From the NCBI GenBank assembly GCA_002167745.1, contig NHCB01000013.1, positions 1 through 64,000 of the forward strand: 64,000 bases of DNA. The letters are read 5' to 3'. Made by a program: the position numbers and the translations under genes. The stretch comes from Betaproteobacteria bacterium TMED22. Lineage in GTDB: Bacteria > Pseudomonadota > Gammaproteobacteria > Burkholderiales > Eutrophovitaceae. Of the stretch, positions 24,895 through 35,807 are shown piece after piece (the first letter of the stretch is position 1; each line of letters starts with the position of its first letter). The notes under the pieces were generated by a model that was not told the origin of the DNA, made no database searches, and saw only the letters and a list, made by a program, of their open reading frames with translations.

Positions 24895-26565
24895 ATGGAC
24901 TCCACTGGCCAAAAAAAAATATCAGACGAGAAAGTTAATAACCCAGAAAACTTCGACTTCCTAAATCGACTGATTTTGGATTGGTATAAGCTCCTCACAC
25001 TCGATCCCACAAATTTTTTAAAACAGCTTCATGATCAAAATACGACACACTCACAGGATCAAGTTTACGATCCACACAAACTAGTAAACGAAGCATACGT
25101 ATCACACGCCAATTCAAATGCAGATCCAGTGCTAATTTGGTTCAAGTTGTGTGAAGCAGTCTTAGAAAATGCGAAGAATATAACTCAACAATCACTTAAC
25201 TCAGCGAACGGAGACTCGCATGAGGGTAAGAGAAGAGAATTCATGAATAGACAAATTGCATTACTCTTCCAACCACGCAATTTCCTATGGTCCAATCGAC
25301 AAGCAATAGAAAAAGCTATTAAAAGTAATGGTGAGAGCATCCAAAAAGGATTCTGTTTTCTCTCAAAAGATCTATCATCGGGCACCTTTAATTTAAGCCT
25401 AACTAAGGCGTTCGTCATTGGAGAAAATATTGCGCGGACTAAGGGCCATGTTGTTTACAAAAATGATCTTATTGAACTCATTCAATACGAACCGGCAACG
25501 AAAACTGTTAAAGCGGACCCAATCCTTATCGTTCCGCCTTTCATCAACAAATTTTATATCCTTGACCTCCAAGCATCTAACTCGTTAGTACAGCATTTAG
25601 TCACACAAGGTATCACTGTTTTTATGATTTCGTGGAAAAATCCTACCGCAGAGGATGGTCATTTAACTTGGGACGACTACATCACGAATGGCGTACTCTC
25701 AAGCATTGATACGATCTTGAACATCTACCCAAGAAGTAGACTCAATATAGGAGGATATTGTATTGGGGGCACGCTCGCGGCAGTGACTACGGCGATATCG
25801 ACCGATCGCATAAAAGGAAAAATCGCTTCATTGACGATGCTGAACACTCTACTCGACTTTTCAGATGTGGGTGAGATATCTAACTTTATTTCTAAGGAGT
25901 TTGTAACAAACCTAGATAATACGATTGGCAAACGTGGTATTTTTCGGGGATCAGCGATGGCTAGCGTTTTTTCTGCACTTCGGTCCAAGGAACTTATCTG
26001 GGATTACGTCGAAAACGTCTACCTCAAAGGTGAAGAGCCTACTGCCTTCGATTTTTTACACTGGAATGCTGACAATACAAATATACCGGGACCCTTGTTA
26101 TCTTGGTATCTAAAAGAGATGTACCTGAATAACAATTTAAAACGCGAAAATCATCTAAAAATACTTGGGAGAAATGTTAACCTGTCGACGATTTCTTGTC
26201 CGTGCTTTGTTGTTGCCTCTCGTAAAGATCATATCGTCCCTTGGCACACAGCATACAACAGCGCACGCCTCTTAAACTCGAAATGTGAGTTCATTCTTGC
26301 GAGTGGCGGTCACGTCGCGGGTATCATTTCACCTCACAAAAAAATCACTAAAGAAACTCATTATTCACGCATCAAAGACGGGACACTCAGAGCCAGTGCA
26401 GAAGGTTGGTTAAATGAATCGTCTCCTACTCCAGGGAGTTGGTGGGGGCTCTGGACTAAGTGGCTTAAAAAAAACTCAGGAAAAAACACTCCTAGACGAA
26501 AATCAGTCGGTAACAAAACATTTAAATCGCTTGCCGCCGCGCCGGGGGAATACGTCAGACAATAG
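24895..26565 (+). CDS. phaC: Class I poly(3-hydroxyalkanoate) synthase
   Basis: Polymerises 3-hydroxybutyryl-CoA into PHB at granule surfaces. The 556-residue protein has the PhaC N-terminal domain and an alpha/beta-hydrolase core with the lipase-like box GYCIGG, where Cys289 is the nucleophile. Asp445 (SRKDHIVPW) and His473 (SGGHVAGI) complete the catalytic triad. The length fits class I. The neighbours phaB and phaR support short-chain PHB rather than medium-chain polymer. No phaA thiolase is present in the window. Confidence 0.95.
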   Translation: MDSTGQKKISDEKVNNPENFDFLNRLILDWYKLLTLDPTNFLKQLHDQNTTHSQDQVYDPHKLVNEAYVSHANSNADPVLIWFKLCEAVLENAKNITQQSLNSANGDSHEGKRREFMNRQIALLFQPRNFLWSNRQAIEKAIKSNGESIQKGFCFLSKDLSSGTFNLSLTKAFVIGENIARTKGHVVYKNDLIELIQYEPATKTVKADPILIVPPFINKFYILDLQASNSLVQHLVTQGITVFMISWKNPTAEDGHLTWDDYITNGVLSSIDTILNIYPRSRLNIGGYCIGGTLAAVTTAISTDRIKGKIASLTMLNTLLDFSDVGEISNFISKEFVTNLDNTIGKRGIFRGSAMASVFSALRSKELIWDYVENVYLKGEEPTAFDFLHWNADNTNIPGPLLSWYLKEMYLNNNLKRENHLKILGRNVNLSTISCPCFVVASRKDHIVPWHTAYNSARLLNSKCEFILASGGHVAGIISPHKKITKETHYSRIKDGTLRASAEGWLNESSPTPGSWWGLWTKWLKKNSGKNTPRRKSVGNKTFKSLAAAPGEYVRQ

Positions 26566-26628
26566 TTAATTCAGTACAATAACAGTTACTAATAATGCAC
26601 AAAACCTTTAACCGATTAGGATAACCAC

Positions 26629-27369
26629 ATGAAGCGCGTAGTACTAGTAACAGGAGGTATGGGCGGCCTTGGCGAATCAATTTGCACCAAAATGGCCGAC
26701 CAAGGCTACACCGTTGTAACAACATACTCGCCAACAAACACGAAAAAAAACCAGTGGCTGGCTGAAATGGCCGCGAAAGGATATAAATTTAGTGCGGAAC
26801 CGGCCGACGTCTCTAGTTATGGTTCATGCGCGGATTGCATTGAGTCGATCAGAAAAAATATCGGGCCTATTGATGTTTTAGTTAACAATGCTGGAATCAC
26901 TCGTGACATGACATTCAAAAAGATGACAAAAGATGACTGGGATGCGGTAATGAACACGAATCTTGACAGCGCATTTAACATGACCAAGCAAGTTCTGGAT
27001 GACATGGTGGAAAAAGGTTGGGGTCGCATAATAAATGTAGCCTCAGTTAACGGGCAAAAAGGAGCATTCGGGCAAACCAACTACTCCGCGGCGAAGGCTG
27101 GATTACATGGTTTTACAAAAGCGTTAGCGCTCGAGGTTGCAAAGAAAGGAGTAACAGTCAATACGATCTCACCAGGGTATATTGGCACCAAAATGGTTAC
27201 TGCAATTCCACAAGAAATTCTTGATGGAAAGATCATTCCGCAGATACCCCAAGGTAGACTTGGCGCTCCGGAGGAGGTCGCTGGTTTGATAATTTATTTA
27301 GCCTCCAATGAGGCTGCTTTCGTTACTGGCGCAAACATTTCGATTAACGGTGGACAACATATGTTTTAA
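26629..27369 (+). CDS. phaB: Acetoacetyl-CoA reductase
   Basis: NADPH-dependent reduction of acetoacetyl-CoA to (R)-3-hydroxybutyryl-CoA, the monomer for PhaC. The 246-residue short-chain dehydrogenase has the nucleotide loop TGGMGGLGE near the N-terminus, the NNAG motif, and the catalytic Ser plus YSAAK (Tyr and Lys) after NVASVNGQKGAFGQTN, a stretch typical of PhaB. It lies 63 bases after phaC in the same direction, with a recognisable ribosome site. Confidence 0.95.
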   Translation: MKRVVLVTGGMGGLGESICTKMADQGYTVVTTYSPTNTKKNQWLAEMAAKGYKFSAEPADVSSYGSCADCIESIRKNIGPIDVLVNNAGITRDMTFKKMTKDDWDAVMNTNLDSAFNMTKQVLDDMVEKGWGRIINVASVNGQKGAFGQTNYSAAKAGLHGFTKALALEVAKKGVTVNTISPGYIGTKMVTAIPQEILDGKIIPQIPQGRLGAPEEVAGLIIYLASNEAAFVTGANISINGGQHMF

Positions 27370-27429
27370 CTGAACCAAATGGACATCTTAATGACATTAT
27401 TTACCATCAGAACTTCCTAAAGCCCATAC

Positions 27430-27458
27430 TTACCGATAAAAACGATTTTGCTTATAAT
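27430..27458 (+). promoter_or_regulatory. Candidate promoter of phaR
   Basis: A perfect -10 hexamer TATAAT (27453-27458) lies 17 bases after a weak -35 (TTACCG, 27430-27435), in the 177-base gap between phaB and phaR. This would give phaR its own transcript. It is a consensus match by eye only. Confidence 0.42.
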
Positions 27459-27546
27459 AAGGTCTGACATACGATGAACTATAGCAAAACATGCCTTTTT
27501 TGAACGTGGACTACTAATTAACGCAGCTGAACCGAGGCTAGACCAA

Positions 27547-28113
27547 ATGGTTTCACAAGAAAGATTAATTAAGAAGTACCCGAACAGACGTTTGTACGAC
27601 ACAGCGACAAGTACATACATCACGCTTTGTGATGTAAAAGCACTGGTGATGGAGGGCTCGCAGTTCAAAGTGATTGACGCTAAATCTGGTGATGACTTGA
27701 CGCGTTCTATCCTTTTACAAATAATAACCGAAGAGGAATCTAACGGCACGCCCATATTTTCATCGCAGATGCTATACCAGATCATTCGGTTCTATGGAAA
27801 CGAATTTCAACAGATGATGAGCTGTTACCTAGAAAAAAATCTCCAAACTTTTATGGAAATTCAAACGAAACTACAAAATCCAGAAAATGGAACATCGGCA
27901 TCGAACGGACATGGGATGTTCGACCCGAATGCCTATAGCCAGTTTATAAATATGCAGGGGCCAGCAATCCAAGGCCTTATGTCAAATTATCTCGAGCAGA
28001 ATGCTAAAGCATTCGTCACAATGCAAGAACAGATGCAACAACAGGCTAATACAATGTTCAGTGGGTTTCCTTTCCCTCCATCAACGTCCCCCAAGGATCA
28101 AGAACCTGAATAG
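27547..28113 (+). CDS. phaR: Polyhydroxyalkanoate synthesis repressor PhaR
   Basis: DNA- and granule-binding regulator that represses phasin genes until PHB granules titrate it. The 188-residue protein starts with the PHB/PHA accumulation regulator DNA-binding domain (LIKKYPNRRLYDTATSTYIT, residues 6-25), followed by the PHB-granule-binding region (about 65-130) and a Gln/Met-rich tail (EQMQQQ). The length is typical of betaproteobacterial PhaR. It lies downstream of phaC and phaB, probably with its own promoter. Confidence 0.95.
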   Translation: MVSQERLIKKYPNRRLYDTATSTYITLCDVKALVMEGSQFKVIDAKSGDDLTRSILLQIITEEESNGTPIFSSQMLYQIIRFYGNEFQQMMSCYLEKNLQTFMEIQTKLQNPENGTSASNGHGMFDPNAYSQFINMQGPAIQGLMSNYLEQNAKAFVTMQEQMQQQANTMFSGFPFPPSTSPKDQEPE

Positions 28114-28171
28114 ATAAGCGACAGTAACAGTCAACATCAAGTGCTCGCAGAGCAACCCACCCAATTAAAAT

Positions 28172-29494
28172 ATGCAAGCACAGAACACCAGATCAGTAGG
28201 TTTCGTCTCCCTGGGTTGCCCAAAAGCAACCGTGGATTCAGAGCGCATTTTATCTTCACTCCGGGCTGACGGTTACCAAATCAGCCCAAGCTATGATTCA
28301 GCCGACGTCGTTATCGTCAATACTTGTGGTTTTATTGATGAAGCAATTGCGGAATCTCTCGACGCGATTGACGAAGCACTTACAGAAAATGGGAAAGTCA
28401 TAGTTACTGGATGTCTGGGTGCAAATTCAAGTTTGATTAAAGATCAATTTCCCTCTGTCATCGCCGTCACTGGACCTCATCAAACCGACGAAGTAATGTC
28501 CGCGATAAGAACTAATTTTCCCATTTCTAAAAATCCAATTTTTGATCTCACACCAAGGCATGATGTTCGACTCACGCCTCGCCACTATGCCTATCTTAAG
28601 ATTTCAGAAGGATGTAACCACAAATGCTCATTCTGCATTATTCCTTCAATGAGGGGGAAATTAGTCAGTCGGCCGGTTGGGGACGTGCTTGAAGAAGCTA
28701 CCACCTTAGTTGAATCTGGCGTTCGAGAGCTACTAGTCATATCTCAAGACACGAGTGCCTATGGTGTTGATAAGAAATTCCAAACGGGCTTCTGGAACGG
28801 CAGGCCTGTAAAGGCAAGGCTGCTAGAGCTATCTAAAGAATTAGGAAAACTAGGCGCATGGATTAGACTCCACTACGTCTATCCCTATCCAAATGTTGAC
28901 GAACTAATCCCCCTGATGAGCGATGGTCTTATTCTTCCCTACTTGGATATTCCCTTTCAACACGCATCCCACCGTATTTTGAAGCTAATGAAAAGGCCGG
29001 CAAGCGCCGAAGACGTGTTGAGTCGCATTAGCGCATGGCGCTCAATCTGTCCCGATCTAGCAATTAGAAGTACATTCATCGTCGGCTTCCCAGGTGAAAC
29101 AGAATCTGATTTTCAACAACTTTTAGACTTCCTGACTGAAGCGAACTTAGATAGAGTCGGATGTTTTGAGTACTCTCCAGTCAACGGTGCAACAGCTAAT
29201 GAGTTAATCGAAGCATCAGTACCAGACGACATAAAAAACGATCGTAAAGCCCGCTTAATGGCGCATCAGCACAATATCAGCGCTCAGCGTCTCAAGTCAA
29301 AAATTAATACAGAGCAAACGATAATCATTGATAATACAGGACTAGATAACATCGCAATTGGCCGAACAAAATACGATGCACCAGAAATTGACGGTAAAGT
29401 AATTATCAGTGGTGCACCTCAATTAAACGCAGGGGATATCGTAAAAGCCACAATTACCGGATCCGATGATCACGATCTTTTCGCGGACATTTAA
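28172..29494 (+). CDS. rimO: Ribosomal protein S12 methylthiotransferase RimO
   Basis: Radical-SAM enzyme that methylthiolates an aspartate of ribosomal protein S12. The 440-residue protein has the N-terminal UPF0004 domain with cluster cysteines Cys16, Cys52 and Cys81. The radical-SAM CX3CX2C is at Cys148, Cys152 and Cys155 in [10 protein letters not shown], and a C-terminal TRAM domain follows. RimO rather than MiaB is supported by the FVSLGCPK start and the [19 protein letters not shown] region. The end overlaps the next gene by 29 bases. Confidence 0.95.
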   Translation: MQAQNTRSVGFVSLGCPKATVDSERILSSLRADGYQISPSYDSADVVIVNTCGFIDEAIAESLDAIDEALTENGKVIVTGCLGANSSLIKDQFPSVIAVTGPHQTDEVMSAIRTNFPISKNPIFDLTPRHDVRLTPRHYAYLKISEGCNHKCSFCIIPSMRGKLVSRPVGDVLEEATTLVESGVRELLVISQDTSAYGVDKKFQTGFWNGRPVKARLLELSKELGKLGAWIRLHYVYPYPNVDELIPLMSDGLILPYLDIPFQHASHRILKLMKRPASAEDVLSRISAWRSICPDLAIRSTFIVGFPGETESDFQQLLDFLTEANLDRVGCFEYSPVNGATANELIEASVPDDIKNDRKARLMAHQHNISAQRLKSKINTEQTIIIDNTGLDNIAIGRTKYDAPEIDGKVIISGAPQLNAGDIVKATITGSDDHDLFADI

Positions 29495-29879
29495 GTCCAT
29501 CTTGCCAGGGAAATTATTTAAAAAATTCATCGCGGATATATTGACCAGCGTTGTCGCATATTGGCTGGCATTAAAAGCCGGAAAATTAAGAGTATTGGCA
29601 ACTGTAATAACCTGTCTGATGGTCTCTTATGCGCTCTCGCCCATCGATTTAATCCCCGACGTCATCCCAATTCTTGGCTATATCGACGAACTTCTTATCA
29701 TCCCGATACTGATTATAATGATTAGAACTGTAACACCGCATCGTATTACTAAAAAATATCAAAAGCTAGCCAAAGATTACCTGCAAACAAAAACGAAACC
29801 TAAGTTTAAACTCGGCATGATTGCGGTGTTCGTAACCTGGGTACTACTTGCCAGCATAGCCATCTCAACTTTAAGATGA
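29466..29879 (+). CDS. DUF1232 (YkvA-like) membrane protein
   Basis: A 137-residue small membrane protein. The DUF1232 core [19 protein letters not shown] is at about residues 58-76, flanked by hydrophobic helices (about 43-58 and 75-90), with another helix at the C-terminus (about 117-135). The function of the family is unknown. It overlaps the rimO coding end by 29 bases in another frame, and only four bases separate it from the convergent helicase gene. The ATG at 29466 has no better in-frame competitor nearby. Confidence 0.78.
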   Translation: MITIFSRTFKSILPGKLFKKFIADILTSVVAYWLALKAGKLRVLATVITCLMVSYALSPIDLIPDVIPILGYIDELLIIPILIIMIRTVTPHRITKKYQKLAKDYLQTKTKPKFKLGMIAVFVTWVLLASIAISTLR

Positions 29880-29883
29880 GACC

Positions 29884-31818
29884 TCAAGCTCTTTCTAAAA
29901 AGGAGGTGACGTCACCCAAATCTTGCGTTCTCCTCATCGTCGGGAGGCTTTTCCATATCTTTTTTCCATAAGGCTTAGATAATAACCTCGGATCACAGAT
30001 AATAAGCACGCCCATATCGGTCTCGTCCCTGATCAATCGTCCCGCACCCTGCTTGAGGGAGATGACAGCCTCGGGAACCTGAAAATCCATGAACGGATTT
30101 CCGCCTTGGCTTCGTAGATAATCAATTCTGCCGGCAGTAACGGGATCGTCTGGGACTGAAAACGGTAACTTATCTATGATGACGAGCACTAATCCCTCCC
30201 CTCGTACGTCAACCCCCTCCCAAAACGAGTGACTTCCCAGGAGAACCGCATTCCTTATATTTTTAAATTGATTTAAAAGGTCAAATTTAGATCCATCACC
30301 TTGGATAAGAAGTGGTATTCCCTCATTTCGGTCCTTCAGAATTTTTGACAATCGATCGCCTGCTGCACGCATAGCTGCTAAGCTCGTAAACAGCATCATG
30401 CACCTTCCTCGTGCAGCACAGATCGCCTCGATACTCTCTTCCACTACCCGCTCGACATAGGACGCGTGAGCGGGTTCTGGCATATTCTTTGGAACATATA
30501 AAACGCTATTCTGAGAATAATCAAACGGACTATCCCAGCTTTGAAACTTTGCACTCTCAAGCCCTAACTGTTGAGTAAAATAGGAAGCATCGCCGGATAC
30601 TGATAGAGTGGCCGAAGTAAACACCCAGCTTCTCTCCCCGTCCATTACAATGGAGCTAAATTCTTCAGCGACATCTATTGGCGTTAGATGCATTCTGACG
30701 GACTGGATGCTGGAATCAAACCAGCGAATAACACTACGGTCGTCTTGATCACTCCAGATCTCTAAAAAGATTACTACGTCCAACAATCGCTCTCGACAAT
30801 GTTGCAGCTCAAGATTAATCAATGTAATGGACCCAATAGACTCAGCTAAATTTTTACTGATAAGACCTAACAAAGACGAGTGCTCAATGGCCTTACTAAA
30901 CCTACTCCGCTCTCTTAGATCGTACCTCCCTTTCAGGCCCTCGAAAGATAGTCTGAAATCGCGTACCCCTTTTTCAAAACTATCTACTAATTCATTAACG
31001 GTTTCTGAGCCATCCTCCAACATCACAGAACCATAGCGTAAATCACGAAGAAGCTCATTGAGTTGATTTGTACTGATACTTGACCCGAAAAATTGACTCG
31101 CCACATCCCCCACTTGATGGGCTTCATCGAAAATGACAACATCACACTCCGGCAATAACTCACCGAAACCATCCTGCTTCAATGCCAAATCAGCAAAAAA
31201 GAGATGATGATTCACCACTATAACTTCGGCTGCTAACGCTTTTTTTCTAGCCTTTAAAACAAAGCATTTATTGATATGAGGGCAATCAGATCCGAGACAA
31301 TTGTCTCTAGTAGACACTACTGATGACAGAACCTTTGAATTCTCCTCCGGCATATTCACCTCTGAGATATCTCCAGATTCAGATGTGTCAAGCATACGTT
31401 CATACATATTAAAGAGTTCAACTTCACGAAGGCTCGTAAAAGACCGCTCCGACTTCGTCCTCTCCACCTGATGGTGACAAAGATAATTCGCTCTTCCTTT
31501 CAATTTCGCGACCGTTATAGGAATTTTTAAAGCACGTCGAACTACTTGGATATCTTGATCGAAGAGCTGATCTTGCAGCGTCTTAGTACCAGTTGCTATT
31601 ATTATTTTTCTTCCGTAATAGAATGCTGGAATCAAATACGCGAAGGTTTTACCCGTGCCTGTGCCAGCTTCACATATTATAGGTTCCTTTCTCTTGATCG
31701 CGGCGCCAATAGCCTGAGCCATTTCAGTCTGCTCAATTCTCCTCTTATACCCAGCAACAACTTCCGAGAGCAATCCTGTAGCTTTAAATGCCCTATCAAT
31801 TTCCTCTTCGATACTCAA
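29884..31818 (-). CDS. DinG/YoaA-family iron-sulfur ATP-dependent DNA helicase
   Basis: A 644-residue superfamily 2 helicase of the XPD/DinG group, which unwinds damaged DNA or R-loops with 5'-3' polarity. Walker A is GTGTGKT (52-58) and the Walker B box is DEAH (231-234). Four cysteines, Cys114, Cys174, Cys179 and Cys185, have the spacing that holds the [4Fe-4S] cluster. Motif VI (QGAGRLIR) is near the C-terminus. The length is closer to YoaA than to E. coli DinG, which is about 716 residues, so YoaA-like is the better guess. It is convergent with the DUF1232 gene. Confidence 0.9.
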   Translation of the reverse strand: MSIEEEIDRAFKATGLLSEVVAGYKRRIEQTEMAQAIGAAIKRKEPIICEAGTGTGKTFAYLIPAFYYGRKIIIATGTKTLQDQLFDQDIQVVRRALKIPITVAKLKGRANYLCHHQVERTKSERSFTSLREVELFNMYERMLDTSESGDISEVNMPEENSKVLSSVVSTRDNCLGSDCPHINKCFVLKARKKALAAEVIVVNHHLFFADLALKQDGFGELLPECDVVIFDEAHQVGDVASQFFGSSISTNQLNELLRDLRYGSVMLEDGSETVNELVDSFEKGVRDFRLSFEGLKGRYDLRERSRFSKAIEHSSLLGLISKNLAESIGSITLINLELQHCRERLLDVVIFLEIWSDQDDRSVIRWFDSSIQSVRMHLTPIDVAEEFSSIVMDGERSWVFTSATLSVSGDASYFTQQLGLESAKFQSWDSPFDYSQNSVLYVPKNMPEPAHASYVERVVEESIEAICAARGRCMMLFTSLAAMRAAGDRLSKILKDRNEGIPLLIQGDGSKFDLLNQFKNIRNAVLLGSHSFWEGVDVRGEGLVLVIIDKLPFSVPDDPVTAGRIDYLRSQGGNPFMDFQVPEAVISLKQGAGRLIRDETDMGVLIICDPRLLSKPYGKKIWKSLPTMRRTQDLGDVTSFLERA

Positions 31819-31975
31819 ATTACTCTACTTTCAATTTGATTAATGTAAAGCGTCTACAATTGGTGCTATGGATATTACTGAATATTAAAAGCAAAACTTA
31901 ATCCAATATCAAATAAAACTTTTTACCAAAAAAAAGACCTAATCAGCTGTAAATTCATAGCGCTACACGGACATC

Positions 31976-32344
31976 ATGAGACCCTTTGGAATTAGATTAC
32001 TCACCACAGCCAATATTTTAGCGACTCTTTGCTTATTAGTTATGGCAGCCGGACTTACTGGCGGAAAACTGATCCTCTACTTATGTGTAGCTGGACTTCA
32101 TTTAATCCTAGCTACTGGCATTTTTATGCAATTACGTTGGGCTTATGTTCTCACGATAACTTATTCATTATTTCAAGGTGTCGGAATGAGCTTATGGAGT
32201 TTAATTGGCATTTTGACTTTAATGGGAGAGCCGGCTACCCAGGAAAAAATAGGATTTTTTGTGCTTTCTGCATTAGCTGTACCTTTTTTAGGTTGGAGCA
32301 TAATCTATCTTATAAAGCGTTTGAGGACAGATACTTTTAGTTAA
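31976..32344 (+). CDS. Hypothetical four-helix membrane protein
   Basis: A 122-residue protein of unknown family. Almost the whole chain is hydrophobic and gives four likely membrane helices (about 6-27, 29-50, 54-78 and 90-114), with positively charged ends (KRLR near the C-terminus). It starts with ATG at 31976, in the 520-base space between the helicase and rmuC genes, and its stop overlaps the convergent rmuC stop by 4 bases. I see no motif that suggests a function. Confidence 0.55.
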   Translation: MRPFGIRLLTTANILATLCLLVMAAGLTGGKLILYLCVAGLHLILATGIFMQLRWAYVLTITYSLFQGVGMSLWSLIGILTLMGEPATQEKIGFFVLSALAVPFLGWSIIYLIKRLRTDTFS

Positions 32345-33789
32345 GTCTGCTGGTCATCACCTTTCGACCGCGGGAGATCTGACATAACGATAGAACTGAT
32401 TGGATCACCTAACTCCTTATCTGGGGAGGCACCCGGAGCACTACTCAATTCCACTTTCTCGATTTGACTAAACCGCTTAGTTATTTTTTCACTACTTACT
32501 CTTACTTCCTCAACATCTTTATTCGCTAGTCGAATGTGATCAGCGAGCTTTCGCATGCGATCATCGAATCGATTGAAATCCTGGCTCAAGCGTCGCAGCT
32601 CGTCTTTAATAATATGAATTTGTTCCCGCGTCGCAATATCCTTCATTACAGCCCGCGCCGTATTTAAAACGGCCATCAAAGTTGTTGGTGAAACTATCCA
32701 AACCTTTTTCTGCATCGCGTACTCAACAACCTCATTGTGGTATGCGTGGATCTCAGCAAAAACCGCTTCGGCGGGGATAAACATTACCGCGCCATCACTA
32801 GTTTCACCGTCAATAATATATTTTTCTGATATGGCATCTACATGTTTTTTGATATCTGTCCGAAATGCTCGTTGCGCTAAAGCCTTGTCACCGCCGACAT
32901 TATCTTTCGAGAACATGCGGTGATAATTCTCAAGCGGAAACTTGGAATCAACGGAAACATTTCCAGTAGGATCTGGAAGCCTCAAAATGCAATCAACACG
33001 ATTACCGTTTGAGTAAGTGAATTGGAAGTCATACGCAGAAGGTGGCAACATATTTCTAACCAAATTTTCAAGCTGAACCTCGCCGAATGCCCCACGAGAG
33101 CGCTTATCACCAAGTAACTCCTGCAATCCAATAACGTTAGTTGTTAAGCCGTCGATTTTCTTCTGAGCCTCATCAATTGTTGCCAAACGCTCCATTACAC
33201 TCACAAAGGTCGCGTTCGTTTTCTTAAAACCCTCTTCAAGCCGCTCATTCACTTTGCCAGAAATTTGTTCTAATCTGTTATCGGTAACTTTCCCGAGCGC
33301 TTCCATTGAATTATGTAACTGATTCGCCGCCTCTTTCAATGTGGTTTGAACTATTTCCCTTTCGGCGCGACTTTGCTCAGAGAGCTTTTCTAAAACACGA
33401 GCAATAACTTCAGAGCGGATTAAATCAAGCCTCGCTTGAACTTCATTTCGCATTTCCTTGATTGATGCTAGGGTTTTTTCCTTGCCTACGGATTGCTCCT
33501 CAATTAACCTGACCTGAAACGAACCGGAACTACTGCGAAGTTGATTTAATTCGTTCGACAAAAAAGATCGGAGATTTTCATTCAGTGTCGATTGATTTCT
33601 TAGCAGCCTGTCCGCTAATGAATTCAATGTTTCACTATTTTGCCTCGAATGTGCGATCGAGAGATTTTCCAAAATGCTTTTTATTTTTTTAGGCAGCCGT
33701 AATAGCAATACCAAGGCTATAGCCACTGCGATCAAAACTAGGGGAATGATCCACATTATTAGCTGAGTATTGTCAGACCACATATTCAT
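32341..33789 (-). CDS. rmuC: DNA recombination protein RmuC
   Basis: RmuC-family protein with a nuclease-like core, linked in E. coli to limiting inversions at short inverted repeats. The 482-residue protein has one N-terminal membrane helix (about 10-28), a long coiled coil (about 40-230) and the conserved RmuC domain with DSKFPLENYHRM and MFIPAEAVFAEI. The length is normal. Its biochemical role is still poorly defined. It precedes nothing in an obvious operon and is convergent with the small membrane protein gene. Confidence 0.92.
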   Translation of the reverse strand: MNMWSDNTQLIMWIIPLVLIAVAIALVLLLRLPKKIKSILENLSIAHSRQNSETLNSLADRLLRNQSTLNENLRSFLSNELNQLRSSSGSFQVRLIEEQSVGKEKTLASIKEMRNEVQARLDLIRSEVIARVLEKLSEQSRAEREIVQTTLKEAANQLHNSMEALGKVTDNRLEQISGKVNERLEEGFKKTNATFVSVMERLATIDEAQKKIDGLTTNVIGLQELLGDKRSRGAFGEVQLENLVRNMLPPSAYDFQFTYSNGNRVDCILRLPDPTGNVSVDSKFPLENYHRMFSKDNVGGDKALAQRAFRTDIKKHVDAISEKYIIDGETSDGAVMFIPAEAVFAEIHAYHNEVVEYAMQKKVWIVSPTTLMAVLNTARAVMKDIATREQIHIIKDELRRLSQDFNRFDDRMRKLADHIRLANKDVEEVRVSSEKITKRFSQIEKVELSSAPGASPDKELGDPISSIVMSDLPRSKGDDQQT

Positions 33790-33837
33790 ATAATGAGTAT
33801 AGCTGATAAAACACGGCCTCTCGGGGCGTTTTAAAGA

Positions 33838-35664
33838 CTATGCGGCCTTGATGCCTCGTGCATCTCGTCGTCGCTCATGCTCTTTCAACGCTTTTTTACG
33901 CAAACGAATTGATTTAGGAGTAATTTCGACGAGTTCGTCGTCTGCTATGAATTCTACTGCACGCTCTAGTGTCAACTCTATGGGTGGCGTCAGTCTAACA
34001 GCCTCATCTGTGCCGGAAGACCGCACATTGGTTAATTGTTTCTGTTTGATCGGATTCACACTCAGATCATTATCTCGAGAATGGATACCTATGATCATCC
34101 CCTCATACAGCTCCTCACCAGGGGCAACAAACATCCGACCACGTTCTTGGAGCTTCCAAAGTGCATAAGCTACTGCGGGTCCATTATCCTGACTGACTAA
34201 AACGCCATTTCTTCGATCCTCAATATCACCTTTTTGCGCATCATAAGAATCGAAAATATGACTGGCTACTCCAGTGCCACGTGTCAAAGTCAGGAACTCA
34301 CTTTGAAACCCAATCAGACCGCGCGCTGGGATTCTATACTCCAATCTAACCCGACCTTTGCCGTCCGGCATCATATCCTGCAGCTCTCCACGTCTGGCGC
34401 CTAACTCCTCCATTACGGCCCCTTGATTTTCTTCCTCAACGTCGATGGTTAAAATCTCATAGGGCTCATGCCGTTCACCGTCCACATCCTTAAACACGAC
34501 ACGAGGTCTACCTACCGCAAGTTCATAGCCTTCTCTGCGCATGTTTTCGAGCAGAATAGTCAGGTGCAACTCACCTCGGCCGGAAACGATAAATGTATCC
34601 GAATCTGATGTAAATTCGACTTTTAGGGCAACGTTTGACTGTAATTCGCGATTCAATCGATCTCGAATTTGCCGACTTGTCACAAATTTTCCTTCTCTTC
34701 CAGCAAGGGGGGAAGTATTAACGACAAAATTCATAGTTAATGTGGGCTCATCTACCGTTAAAAGCGGCAACGCGGCTGACGCTGGAGACCCCACTTCACA
34801 TACTGTCTGACCAATACTGACATCTTCGATACCGTTAATTAGAACAATGTTCCCCGCTTCAGCCTCCTCAACCACTTCCTTTTCAAGGCCTGAAAAAATA
34901 AGGACTTGATTCACCTTTCGGGTTACAGACTCTCCGTTTGGTCCAGCAACCATAATTACTTGTTGTCCCGAACGTATCCGACCTCTATTCACACGTCCAA
35001 TTCCTATTCGTCCTACAAAACTTGAATAATCTAGTGAACAAATCTGAAGTTGTAATGGCCCATCAACATCAACGTCGCGTACCGGAACGTGCTCCAATAT
35101 TGTTTCAAATAAAGGTACTAACGTATCGTTCTTTGACTCAGCATCCAGAGTGGCCCAACCCTCAAGAGCAGACGCATATACGACAGGAAAGTCCAATTGA
35201 TCTTCGTTTGCACCTAATTTGTCGAAAAGATCAAAAGTTTGATTTATAACCCAACTGGGTCGGGCTCCAGGTCGATCAATTTTATTAACGACGACAATGG
35301 GTTTGAGACCCAGTGACAATGCCTTTTTTGTAACGAACCGGGTTTGCGGCATCGGCCCGTCCACTGCATCAACAAGAAGCAATACACAGTCAACCATAGA
35401 CAATACACGTTCGACCTCCCCACCAAAATCTGCGTGGCCTGGTGTATCAACAATGTTGATATGTGTATCTTGATAGCTGATGGCACAATTCTTAGAAAGG
35501 ATAGTTATCCCGCGCTCTTTCTCCAAATCATTCGAGTCCATCACGCGCTCTGATACTTGCTTATGCGCGGCAAAAGTACCTGATTGTTTCAACAATTGAT
35601 CAACCAATGTCGTTTTTCCGTGATCGACGTGTGCGACGATTGCAATATTACGAATGCTTTTCAT
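33838..35664 (-). CDS. typA: Translational GTPase TypA/BipA
   Basis: Ribosome-binding GTPase of the EF-G family, needed for 50S assembly and for growth at low temperature or under stress. The 608-residue protein has the G1 motif AHVDHGKTT (11-19), switch II with [14 protein letters not shown], the NKID base-specificity motif, EF-G-like domains III and V, and the BipA-specific C-terminal domain. The length is normal. It is transcribed alone; the 143-base gap to selD holds no gene that I can see. Confidence 0.97.
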   Translation of the reverse strand: MKSIRNIAIVAHVDHGKTTLVDQLLKQSGTFAAHKQVSERVMDSNDLEKERGITILSKNCAISYQDTHINIVDTPGHADFGGEVERVLSMVDCVLLLVDAVDGPMPQTRFVTKKALSLGLKPIVVVNKIDRPGARPSWVINQTFDLFDKLGANEDQLDFPVVYASALEGWATLDAESKNDTLVPLFETILEHVPVRDVDVDGPLQLQICSLDYSSFVGRIGIGRVNRGRIRSGQQVIMVAGPNGESVTRKVNQVLIFSGLEKEVVEEAEAGNIVLINGIEDVSIGQTVCEVGSPASAALPLLTVDEPTLTMNFVVNTSPLAGREGKFVTSRQIRDRLNRELQSNVALKVEFTSDSDTFIVSGRGELHLTILLENMRREGYELAVGRPRVVFKDVDGERHEPYEILTIDVEEENQGAVMEELGARRGELQDMMPDGKGRVRLEYRIPARGLIGFQSEFLTLTRGTGVASHIFDSYDAQKGDIEDRRNGVLVSQDNGPAVAYALWKLQERGRMFVAPGEELYEGMIIGIHSRDNDLSVNPIKQKQLTNVRSSGTDEAVRLTPPIELTLERAVEFIADDELVEITPKSIRLRKKALKEHERRRDARGIKAA

Positions 35665-35807
35665 GATTATTTATTTGGTTGGGTAACCTATCTCAACAAT
35701 GAAAGTGGAATTTAAAGGCGCTTACAGCCCCAATTTTATAGGCTCCAAGTCTCTATTTTGGCGCGGAGTCTAACACAGATTGGCCTTTTGAAATGTCGAA
35801 TTTGACT